A DNA stretch of 36,862 bases from Candidatus Stahliibacteriota bacterium (GTDB taxonomy: Bacteria; Hydrothermota; UBA3073; JACQXS01): NCBI GenBank assembly GCA_016208615.1, contig JACQXS010000004.1:1-36862 (forward strand), given 5' to 3'. Each line of letters begins with the position of its first letter. The first letter of the stretch is position 1. Both the position numbers and the translations under genes were made by a program. Shown one piece after another: positions 22,071 to 30,377 of this stretch. The notes below the pieces were generated by a model. The model did no database searches, was not told the origin of the DNA, and saw only the letters and a program-made list of their open reading frames with translations.

Positions 22071-23566
22071 ATCAAGCATTAAAAGATATATTGGCGACTA
22101 TAAAGAAGTATAGGATGCTTGAAGATGGGGATAAAGTATTAGTGGCGGTCTCAGGAGGAGCAGATTCTATTTTTTTATTGCGGTTTCTGCATACTTTGGC
22201 GACTGGCCCATTCTATAATTTAGAAAATGAACTACAGATTAAAAACTCGGAAGTCAAAAGTCAAAACCTAAATACAATGCCACAAAGGCACCAAGGCACT
22301 AAGTTACACCAAAATACTGATGTAACTAAGTCATTCTATAATTTAGAGCTTCGGGTAGCTCATTTAAATCATTGTCTTAGGGATGGTGCGGGTGAAGATG
22401 CTGCATTTGTTCGTGCGGAGTGTGATAGATTAGGTATTCCTTGTACTATTTCGTCCATAGATGTTCGGTCTTATTGTCGTGAGCATAGACTTACCTTAGA
22501 AGAAGGTGCGAGAGAGGTGCGGTATAATTTTTTATTAGAAGTATCTTCTGTTTATGGGATGAATAAGATAGCTACCGGTCATACGGGTTCTGACCAGGCC
22601 GAGACTTTTCTTTTGCGGGTAATGCGAGGATGTGGGGGTAGGGGACTTTTACTTATTCCGCCAATACGGAAGACAGGAGACGGAGGACAGAAGACAGAAG
22701 AGAAAGTTCAAGAGTTCAAGAGTTTAAGAGTTCAAGAGTTCAAGAGTTCAAGAGTTCAAGAGTTTAAGAGTTCAAGGTTCAAAATAGAAATTATTAGGCC
22801 TTTGATAGAGATAGGGCGTGAGGCAGCGCCTGATTTTTGCGCTAAGATTACCAGACTACATAATATATTAGAAGAAGAGGAGCAAGTTTTGGATGAGCTG
22901 ACCGAGGATAGACTAAAGACCATAGACTATAGACCGAAGACTAAAGACCAAAGATCAATAGATAATGGTGAGTTTGATTTAGATAAGTTCCTATCTACAC
23001 CTTTGGCAATAAAGAGAAGGATAATAAGAAAGGTGGTGGGTCATAATTTTTTTGCTCCCAGTTTTGAAGAGGTTGAGAATGCGCTTAGGTATATAGAAAA
23101 TAATAGAGGAGGCAAAGAATTTGAGTTGGGGGAAGTAAAACTAATTAAAAGTTGTGGCAAGATTAGGATTGTTACTCAGCAAGAAATAAGGAGCAAAAAG
23201 CTTTTACTTGAATTACCTGTTCCGGGCGAAGTAGAACTGAATGGCTACAAAATAAAATCCAAACTCCAAAAGCTAAAAGCTAAAATCCAAAATCCAAATG
23301 GGGGAGTAGAATATTGTGATTTCGCTCATCTTACTCTGCCGCTCTTTGTAAGGACTGCTGAATTGGGGGATAGGATACGGTTAAAAGAAGGGCATAAAAA
23401 GTTAAAAGCATTGTTTATTGAGGCAAAAATTCCAGTCTGGGAGCGAAAGGGTATCCCTTTAGTTGTAGATGGGGGAGGCATTTTGTGGGTTGTGGGTTGG
23501 CGTAGGGCTTATAGGGCAATGATAGGGAAGGAAACAACTAAGATAGTGGAATTAAGTATCTTTTAG
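21995..23566 (+). CDS. tilS: tRNA(Ile)-lysidine synthase with repeat insertions
   Basis: TilS attaches lysine to C34 of the AUA-reading tRNA(Ile) using ATP. The PP-loop VLVAVSGGADSIFLLRFL, then VAHLNHCLRDGAGEDA, TGHTGSDQAETFLLRVMRGCGGRGL, and the C-terminal RTAELGDRIRLKEGHKKLKALFIEAKIPVWER identify it. At 523 residues it is longer than usual (roughly 320-470). The excess comes from in-frame repeats: the first 25 residues, a 41-residue insert in the N-domain (22225-22347) bracketed by a duplicated FYNLE, a VQEFKSSR tandem (22699-22780), an IDYRPKTKDQ stretch (22917-22955) and an IKSKLQKLKAKIQNPN stretch (23257-23302). The core motifs survive. The ATG at 21995 is the first in frame; M42 (MLEDGDKVLVAVSGG) is a plausible alternative start. 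ftsH follows after about 40 bases. Confidence 0.93.
   Translation: MQTLNPLPQRHKGTNLHKNESSKFKNQALKDILATIKKYRMLEDGDKVLVAVSGGADSIFLLRFLHTLATGPFYNLENELQIKNSEVKSQNLNTMPQRHQGTKLHQNTDVTKSFYNLELRVAHLNHCLRDGAGEDAAFVRAECDRLGIPCTISSIDVRSYCREHRLTLEEGAREVRYNFLLEVSSVYGMNKIATGHTGSDQAETFLLRVMRGCGGRGLLLIPPIRKTGDGGQKTEEKVQEFKSLRVQEFKSSRVQEFKSSRFKIEIIRPLIEIGREAAPDFCAKITRLHNILEEEEQVLDELTEDRLKTIDYRPKTKDQRSIDNGEFDLDKFLSTPLAIKRRIIRKVVGHNFFAPSFEEVENALRYIENNRGGKEFELGEVKLIKSCGKIRIVTQQEIRSKKLLLELPVPGEVELNGYKIKSKLQKLKAKIQNPNGGVEYCDFAHLTLPLFVRTAELGDRIRLKEGHKKLKALFIEAKIPVWERKGIPLVVDGGGILWVVGWRRAYRAMIGKETTKIVELSIF
22209..22347 (+). repeat. Repeat insertion in tilS flanked by 16-bp direct repeats
   Basis: CATTCTATAATTTAGA occurs at 22209-22224 and again, identically, at 22332-22347, 123 bases (41 codons) apart. 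Between them lies a family A copy (22255-22320). This is the structure expected when an element inserts with a target-site duplication or by template switching, and it preserves the reading frame. Confidence 0.85.
22699..22770 (+). repeat. AGTTCAAGA nonamer tandem in tilS
   Basis: About eight copies of AGTTCAAGA (with AGTTTAAGA variants) encode VQEFKSLR/VQEFKSSR repeats. It is preceded by a CAGAAGACAG-type run at 22669-22700. Being a multiple of three, the 9-mer can change copy number without frameshift. Confidence 0.85.
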
Positions 23567-23607
23567 GTAGTAGGTTGTATCTTTTTAGGAAGGGAGGTAA
23601 GTTAAAT

Positions 23608-25476
23608 ATGGATAAGCGTAGATTAAAGCAAAGGCCTAAGAAATCTAATAAATCTTCTTTTTGGAGTGGGTTGGCATTATGGGGAATTATTTTTGTTTTT
23701 CTTTCAATTGTCCTGCTGTATAAGAAAGATGAAAATGTGAAGCAGATTTCGTTTTCTCAATTTTATAGCGAAATAAGTGCCGGGCATATAAGAAGCGTCA
23801 TCATAGCGGATAGAGAGGTATTGGGAGAATTCAAGCTTCCCGTAAAGATAGAGGGACTAAATTATGTCAAGTTTCGTACCCTGATGCCGTACGAGGATGT
23901 GGGATTTGTAAATACTTTAATTGCTCAAGGGATAGAGGTTCAAGCAAAGCCATATGTAAGTATCTGGAGTAAGGTATGGCCCTTTTTGCCATTTCTACTT
24001 TTAATTGCCTTTTGGTTTATTTTGCTTTCTCGTGCGAGTGGTATTCCTAAGCAGGCATTGAGTTTTGGACAGAGTAGGGCGAAGCGTTATTTGGGAGGCG
24101 AGAAGGTGACTTTTAATGATGCGGCGGGATGCGATGAGGCGAAAGCAGAGCTTAAAGAGATAGTTGAGTTTTTGAAATCACCTGCCAAATATGAGCGTCT
24201 TGGTGCTAAAATACCTAAGGGAGTGCTTTTATTGGGAGCGCCTGGGACGGGTAAGACTTTACTTGCTCGTGCTACGGCGGGCGAGGCGGGTGTTCCATTT
24301 TTCTCGATGTCGGGGAGTGATTTTGTAGAACTTTTTGTCGGAGTAGGTGCTTCACGGGTACGGGATTTATTTGAAAAGGGCAAGAAAAATAAGCCCTGTA
24401 TTATATTTATTGACGAATTGGATGCGGTTGGTAGGCATCGTGGAGCAGGGATAGGAGGTGGACACGATGAGCGAGAGCAAACTCTAAATGCTTTACTTGT
24501 AGAGATGGACGGCTTTGAGGCGAATAAGGGGATTATTGTAATGTCCGCAACTAATAGGCCTGATATACTTGACCCGGCATTGCTGCGCCCAGGCAGATTT
24601 GATAGGCGAATTGTAGTGGATAGGCCTGACTTGCGTGGAAGGGAAGAGATATTTAAAATACATACAAGGAAAGTACCTTTATCTAATAGTGTAAAGTTTG
24701 ATGTTCTTGCTCGTGCAACTCCTGGGTTTTCGGGTGCAGATATAGCCAGTACAGTAAATGAGTCGGCTCTGCTTGCGGCAAAGAGGGGTAAAAATAAAGT
24801 AGAGATGCTGGATTTTGAGGAAGCACGGGATAAAGTTTTAATGGGGACTGAGAGAAAAAGTCTTTTAATTTCTGAATCTGAACGCCGTAATACGGCTTGC
24901 CATGAGGCAGGGCATGTGCTGGTAAGCAAATTTATACCCGAGACCGACCCGATTCATAAAGTGACTATTATACCAAGAGGTATGGCATTGGGAATAACAC
25001 AGCACCTACCCATAGATGAGCGTAGAAATTATTCCAAAGAATACTGTTTAGCCCAAATTGCAGTACTATGTGGTGGAAGGGCAGCTGAAGTTATTATGCT
25101 TAATACTTCTACTACTGGGGCGAGAAATGATATAGAGGAAACAACTATATTAGCCCGCAAAATGGTTTGCAGTTGGGGGATGAGCAATGTTATTGGACCG
25201 ATGGCATTGGGAGAGAAGCAAGAAGAAATATTTCTTGGCCGCGAAATAGCACAGCATAGAGATTATTCAGAAGAGATGGCTCGGCTTATTGATAAGGAGA
25301 TAACTAAAATAGTCAGAACCGCAGAAGAGAGAGCTAAAAAGATAATTACCGAACACCGGAGCGATTTAGAGAAAATAGTAAATCGATTGTTAGAAAAAGA
25401 AGTCTTGACAGGAGACGAGATAGATAATATATTGAAGCCAAAAGTAAAACCTAAAAAGTCAAAAATATCAAAATAA
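23608..25476 (+). CDS. ftsH: ATP-dependent zinc metalloprotease FtsH
   Basis: FtsH is a membrane-anchored AAA+ protease that degrades misfolded membrane proteins and selected regulators. From the ATG at 23608 the protein is 622 residues. Membrane helices lie at about 19-37 and 122-141 with a small periplasmic domain between. The Walker A motif is GAPGTGKT (210-217), Walker [12 protein letters not shown], the second region of homology [21 protein letters not shown], and the zinc site HEAGH (432-436). The frame is open to a TTG at 23575, but AGGGAGGT at 23591-23598 is well spaced only for 23608. The tilS-ftsH order is widely conserved. cdaA follows after 19 bases, so the run is likely one operon. 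Confidence 0.97.
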   Translation: MDKRRLKQRPKKSNKSSFWSGLALWGIIFVFLSIVLLYKKDENVKQISFSQFYSEISAGHIRSVIIADREVLGEFKLPVKIEGLNYVKFRTLMPYEDVGFVNTLIAQGIEVQAKPYVSIWSKVWPFLPFLLLIAFWFILLSRASGIPKQALSFGQSRAKRYLGGEKVTFNDAAGCDEAKAELKEIVEFLKSPAKYERLGAKIPKGVLLLGAPGTGKTLLARATAGEAGVPFFSMSGSDFVELFVGVGASRVRDLFEKGKKNKPCIIFIDELDAVGRHRGAGIGGGHDEREQTLNALLVEMDGFEANKGIIVMSATNRPDILDPALLRPGRFDRRIVVDRPDLRGREEIFKIHTRKVPLSNSVKFDVLARATPGFSGADIASTVNESALLAAKRGKNKVEMLDFEEARDKVLMGTERKSLLISESERRNTACHEAGHVLVSKFIPETDPIHKVTIIPRGMALGITQHLPIDERRNYSKEYCLAQIAVLCGGRAAEVIMLNTSTTGARNDIEETTILARKMVCSWGMSNVIGPMALGEKQEEIFLGREIAQHRDYSEEMARLIDKEITKIVRTAEERAKKIITEHRSDLEKIVNRLLEKEVLTGDEIDNILKPKVKPKKSKISK

Positions 25477-25495
25477 CAAGTACTCTTTAAATTAG

Positions 25496-26233
25496 ATGGA
25501 GTTTATTAAATTTAGGATTACAGACGCGATAGATATTATACTTGTGATGGGGGGTATTTATTATTTCCTGTCGTTTATAAGAGGAACTAAGGCGATTCAA
25601 ATGATTTTGGGACTGCTCAGCGTATTGGTGTTAGGCATTGCTGCTGACTTCTTAAAGTTTGAAACCCTTTCTTTTATAGCCAAAGGCTTCGGTGCTGTAT
25701 GGATAATAATATTTGTAATCCTTTTTCAGCCCGAGCTAAGAAATGCATTCGCCAGAATAGGCAGAACGAGAATAGGCAGGCTATTCAATACTGAGACTAA
25801 AGATGTGATGGATGAACTAATTAAATCCGCTATTCTTTTATCTGATATGAAGCACGGCGGTATAATAGTTATTGAGCGTGATATAGCGTGCAAAAATTAC
25901 ATTGACACAGGGCATAAAATAGAAGCCAAAGTATCATCTGAACTTATAGCTACTATATTTAATCCCACTTCACCGCTCCATGACGGTGCTATTATAGTCA
26001 AGGGTGATTTAATAATCGCATCTTCTTGTATTCTACCGCTTTCAGAACGAATAGTTAATCCATCTATTGGCACAAGGCACCGCGCCGCCCTTGGGCTGGT
26101 TGAAGAAACTGATGCCATTTGTATAGTGATTTCAGAGGAAACGGGAAATATAAGCATTGCCGCTCACCGGGAGCTAATGACAAATATATTAAGAGATAAA
26201 TTAAAAACTGAACTAACAAAGGAGCTATTATGA
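25496..26233 (+). CDS. cdaA: Diadenylate cyclase CdaA
   Basis: CdaA makes cyclic di-AMP from two ATP. The 245-residue protein has three N-terminal membrane helices (about 13-30, 34-50 and 60-77) and a DAC domain. The active-site DGA is at 163-165 in LHDGAIIVKGD and the RHR motif at 194-196 in GTRHRAALG. Length and layout match the CdaA (DacA) membrane class. The usual partner cdaR is absent; the next gene, a DUF2723 membrane protein, overlaps its stop by four bases (ATGA), implying translational coupling. Linking c-di-AMP to FtsH and to an envelope glycosyltransferase-like protein suggests regulation of envelope stress or turgor, but this is inference. No clear ribosome site precedes the ATG. 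Confidence 0.95.
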   Translation: MEFIKFRITDAIDIILVMGGIYYFLSFIRGTKAIQMILGLLSVLVLGIAADFLKFETLSFIAKGFGAVWIIIFVILFQPELRNAFARIGRTRIGRLFNTETKDVMDELIKSAILLSDMKHGGIIVIERDIACKNYIDTGHKIEAKVSSELIATIFNPTSPLHDGAIIVKGDLIIASSCILPLSERIVNPSIGTRHRAALGLVEETDAICIVISEETGNISIAAHRELMTNILRDKLKTELTKELL

Positions 26234-29019
26234 GTAAAAAAGAGCATTTATATTGGTTTATAGCCACTTTTTGCGCCACATTTGGGATTTTTCTTTACAC
26301 TGTCGCACCTACTTTATCATTCTGGGATTGTGGAGAATTAATTGCATGCGGATATTCACTCGGTGTACCACATCCACCAGGCTCACCTTTACTCACTCTA
26401 ATTATACGGGTATTCACGCTAATACCTTTTGGAAAAGAAATCGGCTTTAGAGCCAATATGCTTGGAGTTATCTGTTGCGCACTATCCGCCGCTTTCACTT
26501 GGCTGATTATCGTCAAAGTAATAGAAAGGATTAAAAAAATAGATACACGACAAGAAAAAATAATCGCCTGGATGGGCGGGATATGCGGGGCTTTTATTAG
26601 TGCCTTTTCTTATACTTGTTGGTGGCAAGCAGTAGAGGCGGAAACTTACGGAATTACACATACTATTCTGATGCTCTGCCTCTGGTTAGCGATGAAATGT
26701 GAAGAAAACATAAAAACCGGAGAATGGAAAAAATATCTCGTCCTTATCGCATACATTGTAGCGCTTTCATCAGGAATCCACCTAACTCCATTACTCGTTA
26801 TGCCGGGAGTATTGCTGTTTATATTTTTGAGAAATAGACAGGAAACAAGAGATACAGGACTTTTGAGATTTATAGCTCTTACTCTACCCTTTTTTGCTCT
26901 ACTTGCCACAGTGCCGTTGCCTATAATTTTTGCCCTCACTGCCTTTGCTATCGGGTTTATTATCTGGCCTACGCCGGGGAGACCAAAAGATACCAAGTTC
27001 TTCGCCTTAACAGCTTTGGTAATGGTTTTAGGATTTACAAACTATGGCTACTTAATTATTAGGGCAAGACAAAATCCAAGAATAAATGAAGTCGCTCCTA
27101 CTAATATGCCAATTTTGTGGGAAGCATTCTCGAGACAACAATACGGACCAAGCGGATTCGCCGTTATGTTTCAAAGACGCACACAGACAAAAGAGACGGG
27201 ATATAACTTTATAGAAGCATTAGGATGGCAGGGTAAGTTTTTTACAGATTACCTTATTTGGCAATGGGCACCTTATCCAAGAGAGGAAAGATGGGAAGGA
27301 AAAGAGTTATCTAATTTTGTGAAGTTCAGCAGCGTTGCTGTCAATGCTATTTTTATATTGCTCGGCTTATTTGGGATGTGGTGGCATTATAAGCGAGAAA
27401 AATTTACCTTCTACCTTATCTGGATTACTTTGTTTGTCACCAGCGTTCTGCTGTTATTTTATTGTAATTTTAAGTTCTCACCTTCTGACCCTAACCCGCT
27501 TCACAAGGCAGTTGCAGAAGTAAGGGAACGGCATTATTTCTTTACCGATGCTTTTGCATTATTCGGATTATACATTGGATTTGGACTATGGGGACTGATT
27601 TCAAGAGTGAAGCCCAAATGGCAATTACCAAACTCAATCATCGGACTAATAGCCCTAATTCCCATCTTTGGCAACTGGTACTCTAATGTAAATAGGCACG
27701 GTCACTGGATGGCAGATGACTATGGTTATAATATTTTGAACAGCTGCGATGACGGAGCCACTATTTTCACTAATGGAGATAATGATACTTTCCCCCTATG
27801 GTTTGCCCAGGAAGTAAAAAGAATAAAACCCTCTGTGAATGTGGCTAACTTATCTCTCCTGAATACTGACTGGCACATAAAACAGATTAAACAACAAGGT
27901 ACACCAATGTCTATCACAGACTGGGAAGCAGCAAATATCGTCCCATATCCAGTGATTAAGAATGGACAAGCTGACCGCACCCAAATGCTAATAGTAAAAG
28001 ATTTTGCAGTCCGTGATATAATAGCTACAAGCGGCGGCTTCAAGTTTCAGAAAAAAGTCTTTATGCCTGTTAAACGCAAACTACTGCCTAAAGAGTTGCA
28101 AAATAAGTTCCCAAAAGAGATGGAGATTATTGCGCCGTCTTACTATGTTAGACGAATACCTGAAAAATACTGGGTCAGATTACCCGAAGAATACTTCCTC
28201 CCCAACCAAGAGTTCGCTGACCTTATATTGAAAAATGGATACCATCCCACAAAGCCCGTGTATTTCGCTGTTACTGTATCAGAGGGCAATATGGATGGGA
28301 TGAGACCTTACTTGAGAATGGAGGGATTAGTTTTTAGGGTTGCTGGACCAGAAGGACCGAGATTTGATGTTGCGCTGACAGATTCATTGCTAAATAAAGT
28401 ATTTAAGTATCGCGGCATTTTTGACCCTAAGGTTTATCTGGACGAAAACACTAAACGCTTACTTACTAATTATGCAGGCGATTACTTTGCATTAGGAATG
28501 GCTCACAGGAATGAGGGAAAAGTCAACAAAGCGATAGAAGATTTGGAAAAAGGAAGAAAATTCAAAGTAGGTGAAAGCTTAATACCCGTTACTCAACAAT
28601 TAGCTTATCTTTATGAAGTCACGGGCAACCACGAAAAAGCAGAAGAATATCTTAAAATCGCTTGCAAAGAAAATAATAAAGACTCTGACTGGTACGGATT
28701 GGGAAGAGTTTATCTGCTACGAGGACTTACAGACAAAGCAAAAGAATCTTTCGAAAAGGCAATTAAAGTTAATCCTACGGCACCATCACTTGGGTATGCA
28801 GGACTGATACAACTTTATTCTGAACTACAAAATACGGATGAGATAAATAAACTACTTGCCAAATGTAGCCAGGACCCTAAAATGGTAGGCGAAATCTTGA
28901 GAACCTTCAGGATGGAAGGACAAAATACACTCGCACAATCACTGTTGAAAAGCTGGCTCCTCTATCACCCACAAGATACTTTGGCTCAAAAATTGCTGGA
29001 TGAAATAGGAACAGATTAG
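26230..29019 (+). CDS. DUF2723 membrane protein with TPR tail
   Basis: The 929-residue protein begins with the DUF2723 signature: LYTVAPTLSFWDCGELIACGYSLGVPHPPGSPLLTLIIRVF, with acidic D and E in the first outer loop as in GT-C glycosyltransferases. Some 10-12 membrane helices fill the first 480 residues, then a soluble domain, then TPR repeats at about 760-900 (KAIEDLEKGRKF, HEKAEEYLKIAC, DKAKESFEKAIKVNP). The human DUF2723 protein TMEM260 is a protein O-mannosyltransferase, so a protein-O-glycosylation role is plausible here, as proposed for Bacteroidota homologues. The start ATG overlaps the cdaA stop. A family A repeat in inverted orientation follows the stop, and no terminator is clear. 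Function remains inferred. Confidence 0.85.
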   Translation: MSKKEHLYWFIATFCATFGIFLYTVAPTLSFWDCGELIACGYSLGVPHPPGSPLLTLIIRVFTLIPFGKEIGFRANMLGVICCALSAAFTWLIIVKVIERIKKIDTRQEKIIAWMGGICGAFISAFSYTCWWQAVEAETYGITHTILMLCLWLAMKCEENIKTGEWKKYLVLIAYIVALSSGIHLTPLLVMPGVLLFIFLRNRQETRDTGLLRFIALTLPFFALLATVPLPIIFALTAFAIGFIIWPTPGRPKDTKFFALTALVMVLGFTNYGYLIIRARQNPRINEVAPTNMPILWEAFSRQQYGPSGFAVMFQRRTQTKETGYNFIEALGWQGKFFTDYLIWQWAPYPREERWEGKELSNFVKFSSVAVNAIFILLGLFGMWWHYKREKFTFYLIWITLFVTSVLLLFYCNFKFSPSDPNPLHKAVAEVRERHYFFTDAFALFGLYIGFGLWGLISRVKPKWQLPNSIIGLIALIPIFGNWYSNVNRHGHWMADDYGYNILNSCDDGATIFTNGDNDTFPLWFAQEVKRIKPSVNVANLSLLNTDWHIKQIKQQGTPMSITDWEAANIVPYPVIKNGQADRTQMLIVKDFAVRDIIATSGGFKFQKKVFMPVKRKLLPKELQNKFPKEMEIIAPSYYVRRIPEKYWVRLPEEYFLPNQEFADLILKNGYHPTKPVYFAVTVSEGNMDGMRPYLRMEGLVFRVAGPEGPRFDVALTDSLLNKVFKYRGIFDPKVYLDENTKRLLTNYAGDYFALGMAHRNEGKVNKAIEDLEKGRKFKVGESLIPVTQQLAYLYEVTGNHEKAEEYLKIACKENNKDSDWYGLGRVYLLRGLTDKAKESFEKAIKVNPTAPSLGYAGLIQLYSELQNTDEINKLLAKCSQDPKMVGEILRTFRMEGQNTLAQSLLKSWLLYHPQDTLAQKLLDEIGTD

Positions 29020-29020
29020 C

Positions 29021-29088
29021 GAACTTTTAGTGTAATTTAGTGCCTTTGTGTTTTAGTAGCAGAGTATTTGGGTTTTGACTTTTGATTA
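29021..29088 (-). repeat. Dispersed repeat family A, inverted copy
   Basis: In this orientation it reads TTTTAGTGTAATTTAGTGCC, TTTGTGTTTTAGTAGC, AGAGTATTTGGGTTTTGAC. The TTGACT at 29075-29080 belongs to the repeat and has no -10 box before the ATG at 29092. Confidence 0.75.
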
Positions 29089-29091
29089 AAC

Positions 29092-30240
29092 ATGCAAACA
29101 AGACAAGAAATAGAAAAAGTAGAACACCAAATTCTCGCCCATTATGCGATGAAATCAGACGAATCACAAGACAGAAAGCATAAAGAACCCCAAGACCCTT
29201 ATAGAACCCTATACCAAAGAGATAGAGATAGAATTATCCACTCTGCCGCCTTCAGAAGATTAGAATATAAGACACAAGTCTTCATAAACCATGAGGCAGA
29301 TTATTACCGCACACGGCTAACCCATACAATAGAAGTTAATCAAATTGCCAGAACTATTGCCCGAACCCTAAAACTAAATGAAGACCTTGTAGAAGCCATT
29401 GCACTTGCTCATGATATTGGACATACGCCATTCGGACATGCAGGAGAAGAAGCCCTTAACGAAAGGATGAAAGAACACGGTGGATTTGAACACAATCATC
29501 AAGGACTTAGAGTAGTAGATGAATTCGGTGGCAGATACCCAGAGTTCAATGGTCTTAATCTGACTTTTGAAACAAGAGAAGGTATTATTAAGCACACCAC
29601 TAAATATGATAAAACGCCTACACATCGGCTTGGAGAGTTTTCGCCCCGCCTCACTCCTACAATGGAAGCACAAGTGGTAAATATAGTGGACGAAATAGCA
29701 TATAATTCGCACGACCTGGATGATGGACTGAAAGCTAATTATATTACTACGGAACAGCTACGAAAAAAAGTGAAATTATGGGAGAAAATATATTCCCAAA
29801 TAGAAATTGAAGATATAAGATTACGACAGTATAAAACTATTCGCGAACTTATAAATAAGCAGGTCCACGATGTTATTAGACATACACAAAAACAAATAGA
29901 TAAATATAAAATTAAATCCGTTACTGATGTCAGGAATTATGGAAAACCTATTGTCTCCTTCAGCACACAGCATACTGAACTACACAAAGAATTGCAATAC
30001 TTTTTGCACCAATACTTATATAAGCATTACAAAGTAGTTAAATTGCATAATAAAGCTAAAAGATACTTGAAAGCTCTATTTGACACCTACATTGCAGATA
30101 TACACCAGTTGCCACCTTATTTTTATGAAAAATCTAAAAAAGATAAATACCAAGCCGTATGCGACTATATCGCCGGGATGACTGATAGATTCGCACAAGA
30201 AGAATACGAAAGACTATTCCTGCCATATACTAAAATGTAA
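29092..30240 (+). CDS. dgt: dGTP triphosphohydrolase-like HD protein
   Basis: The 382-residue enzyme belongs to the dGTPase family of HD phosphohydrolases, which release triphosphate from deoxynucleotides. Motifs are RDRIIHSAAFRRLEYKTQVF, the first metal His in RTRLTHTIEV, the HD pair in AIALAHDIGHTPFGHAGEEAL, and the distal Asp in VDEIAYNSHDLDDGL. The length suits the shorter class lacking E. coli Dgt extensions; substrate may be dGTP or several dNTPs. The start lacks a ribosome site and has no separate promoter outside the repeat, so it may be read from the upstream operon. An NCS2 purine permease follows, which fits purine salvage. Confidence 0.92.
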   Translation: MQTRQEIEKVEHQILAHYAMKSDESQDRKHKEPQDPYRTLYQRDRDRIIHSAAFRRLEYKTQVFINHEADYYRTRLTHTIEVNQIARTIARTLKLNEDLVEAIALAHDIGHTPFGHAGEEALNERMKEHGGFEHNHQGLRVVDEFGGRYPEFNGLNLTFETREGIIKHTTKYDKTPTHRLGEFSPRLTPTMEAQVVNIVDEIAYNSHDLDDGLKANYITTEQLRKKVKLWEKIYSQIEIEDIRLRQYKTIRELINKQVHDVIRHTQKQIDKYKIKSVTDVRNYGKPIVSFSTQHTELHKELQYFLHQYLYKHYKVVKLHNKAKRYLKALFDTYIADIHQLPPYFYEKSKKDKYQAVCDYIAGMTDRFAQEEYERLFLPYTKM

Positions 30241-30249
30241 TTTGATTTC

Positions 30250-30335
30250 TTATGTACTTTGAATTTTGACTCTTAGACTTTTGTGTAACTTAGTGTCTTT
30301 GTGCCTTCGTGGCACCGTATTTGATTTTTAATTTT
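30250..30335 (-). repeat. Dispersed repeat family A, inverted copy
   Basis: The copy reads TTTTGACTCTTAGACTTTTG, TGTAACTTAGTGTCTTTGTG, CCTTCGTGGCACCGTATTTG. It lies between dgt and the permease gene, in the same orientation as the 29021 copy. Confidence 0.75.
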
Positions 30336-30377
30336 ATTTGACATTTGAGTTTTAACAATTAAGCTTTATTTAAGTAG

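Noticed and set aside
22699-22770. CRISPR-like array
   Set aside because: The unit is 9 bases, directly tandem without spacers, and translated within tilS. No cas genes are present.
24087-24929. Long minus-strand open frame of 280 codons inside ftsH
   Set aside because: It is antisense to the AAA+ core of ftsH, Ser/Pro-rich with no recognisable motif, and has no promoter or ribosome site. The plus-strand frame is unambiguous.
29075-29080. TTGACT as a promoter of dgt
   Set aside because: It is part of the inverted family A repeat and only 11 bases from the ATG, leaving no room for a -10 box.
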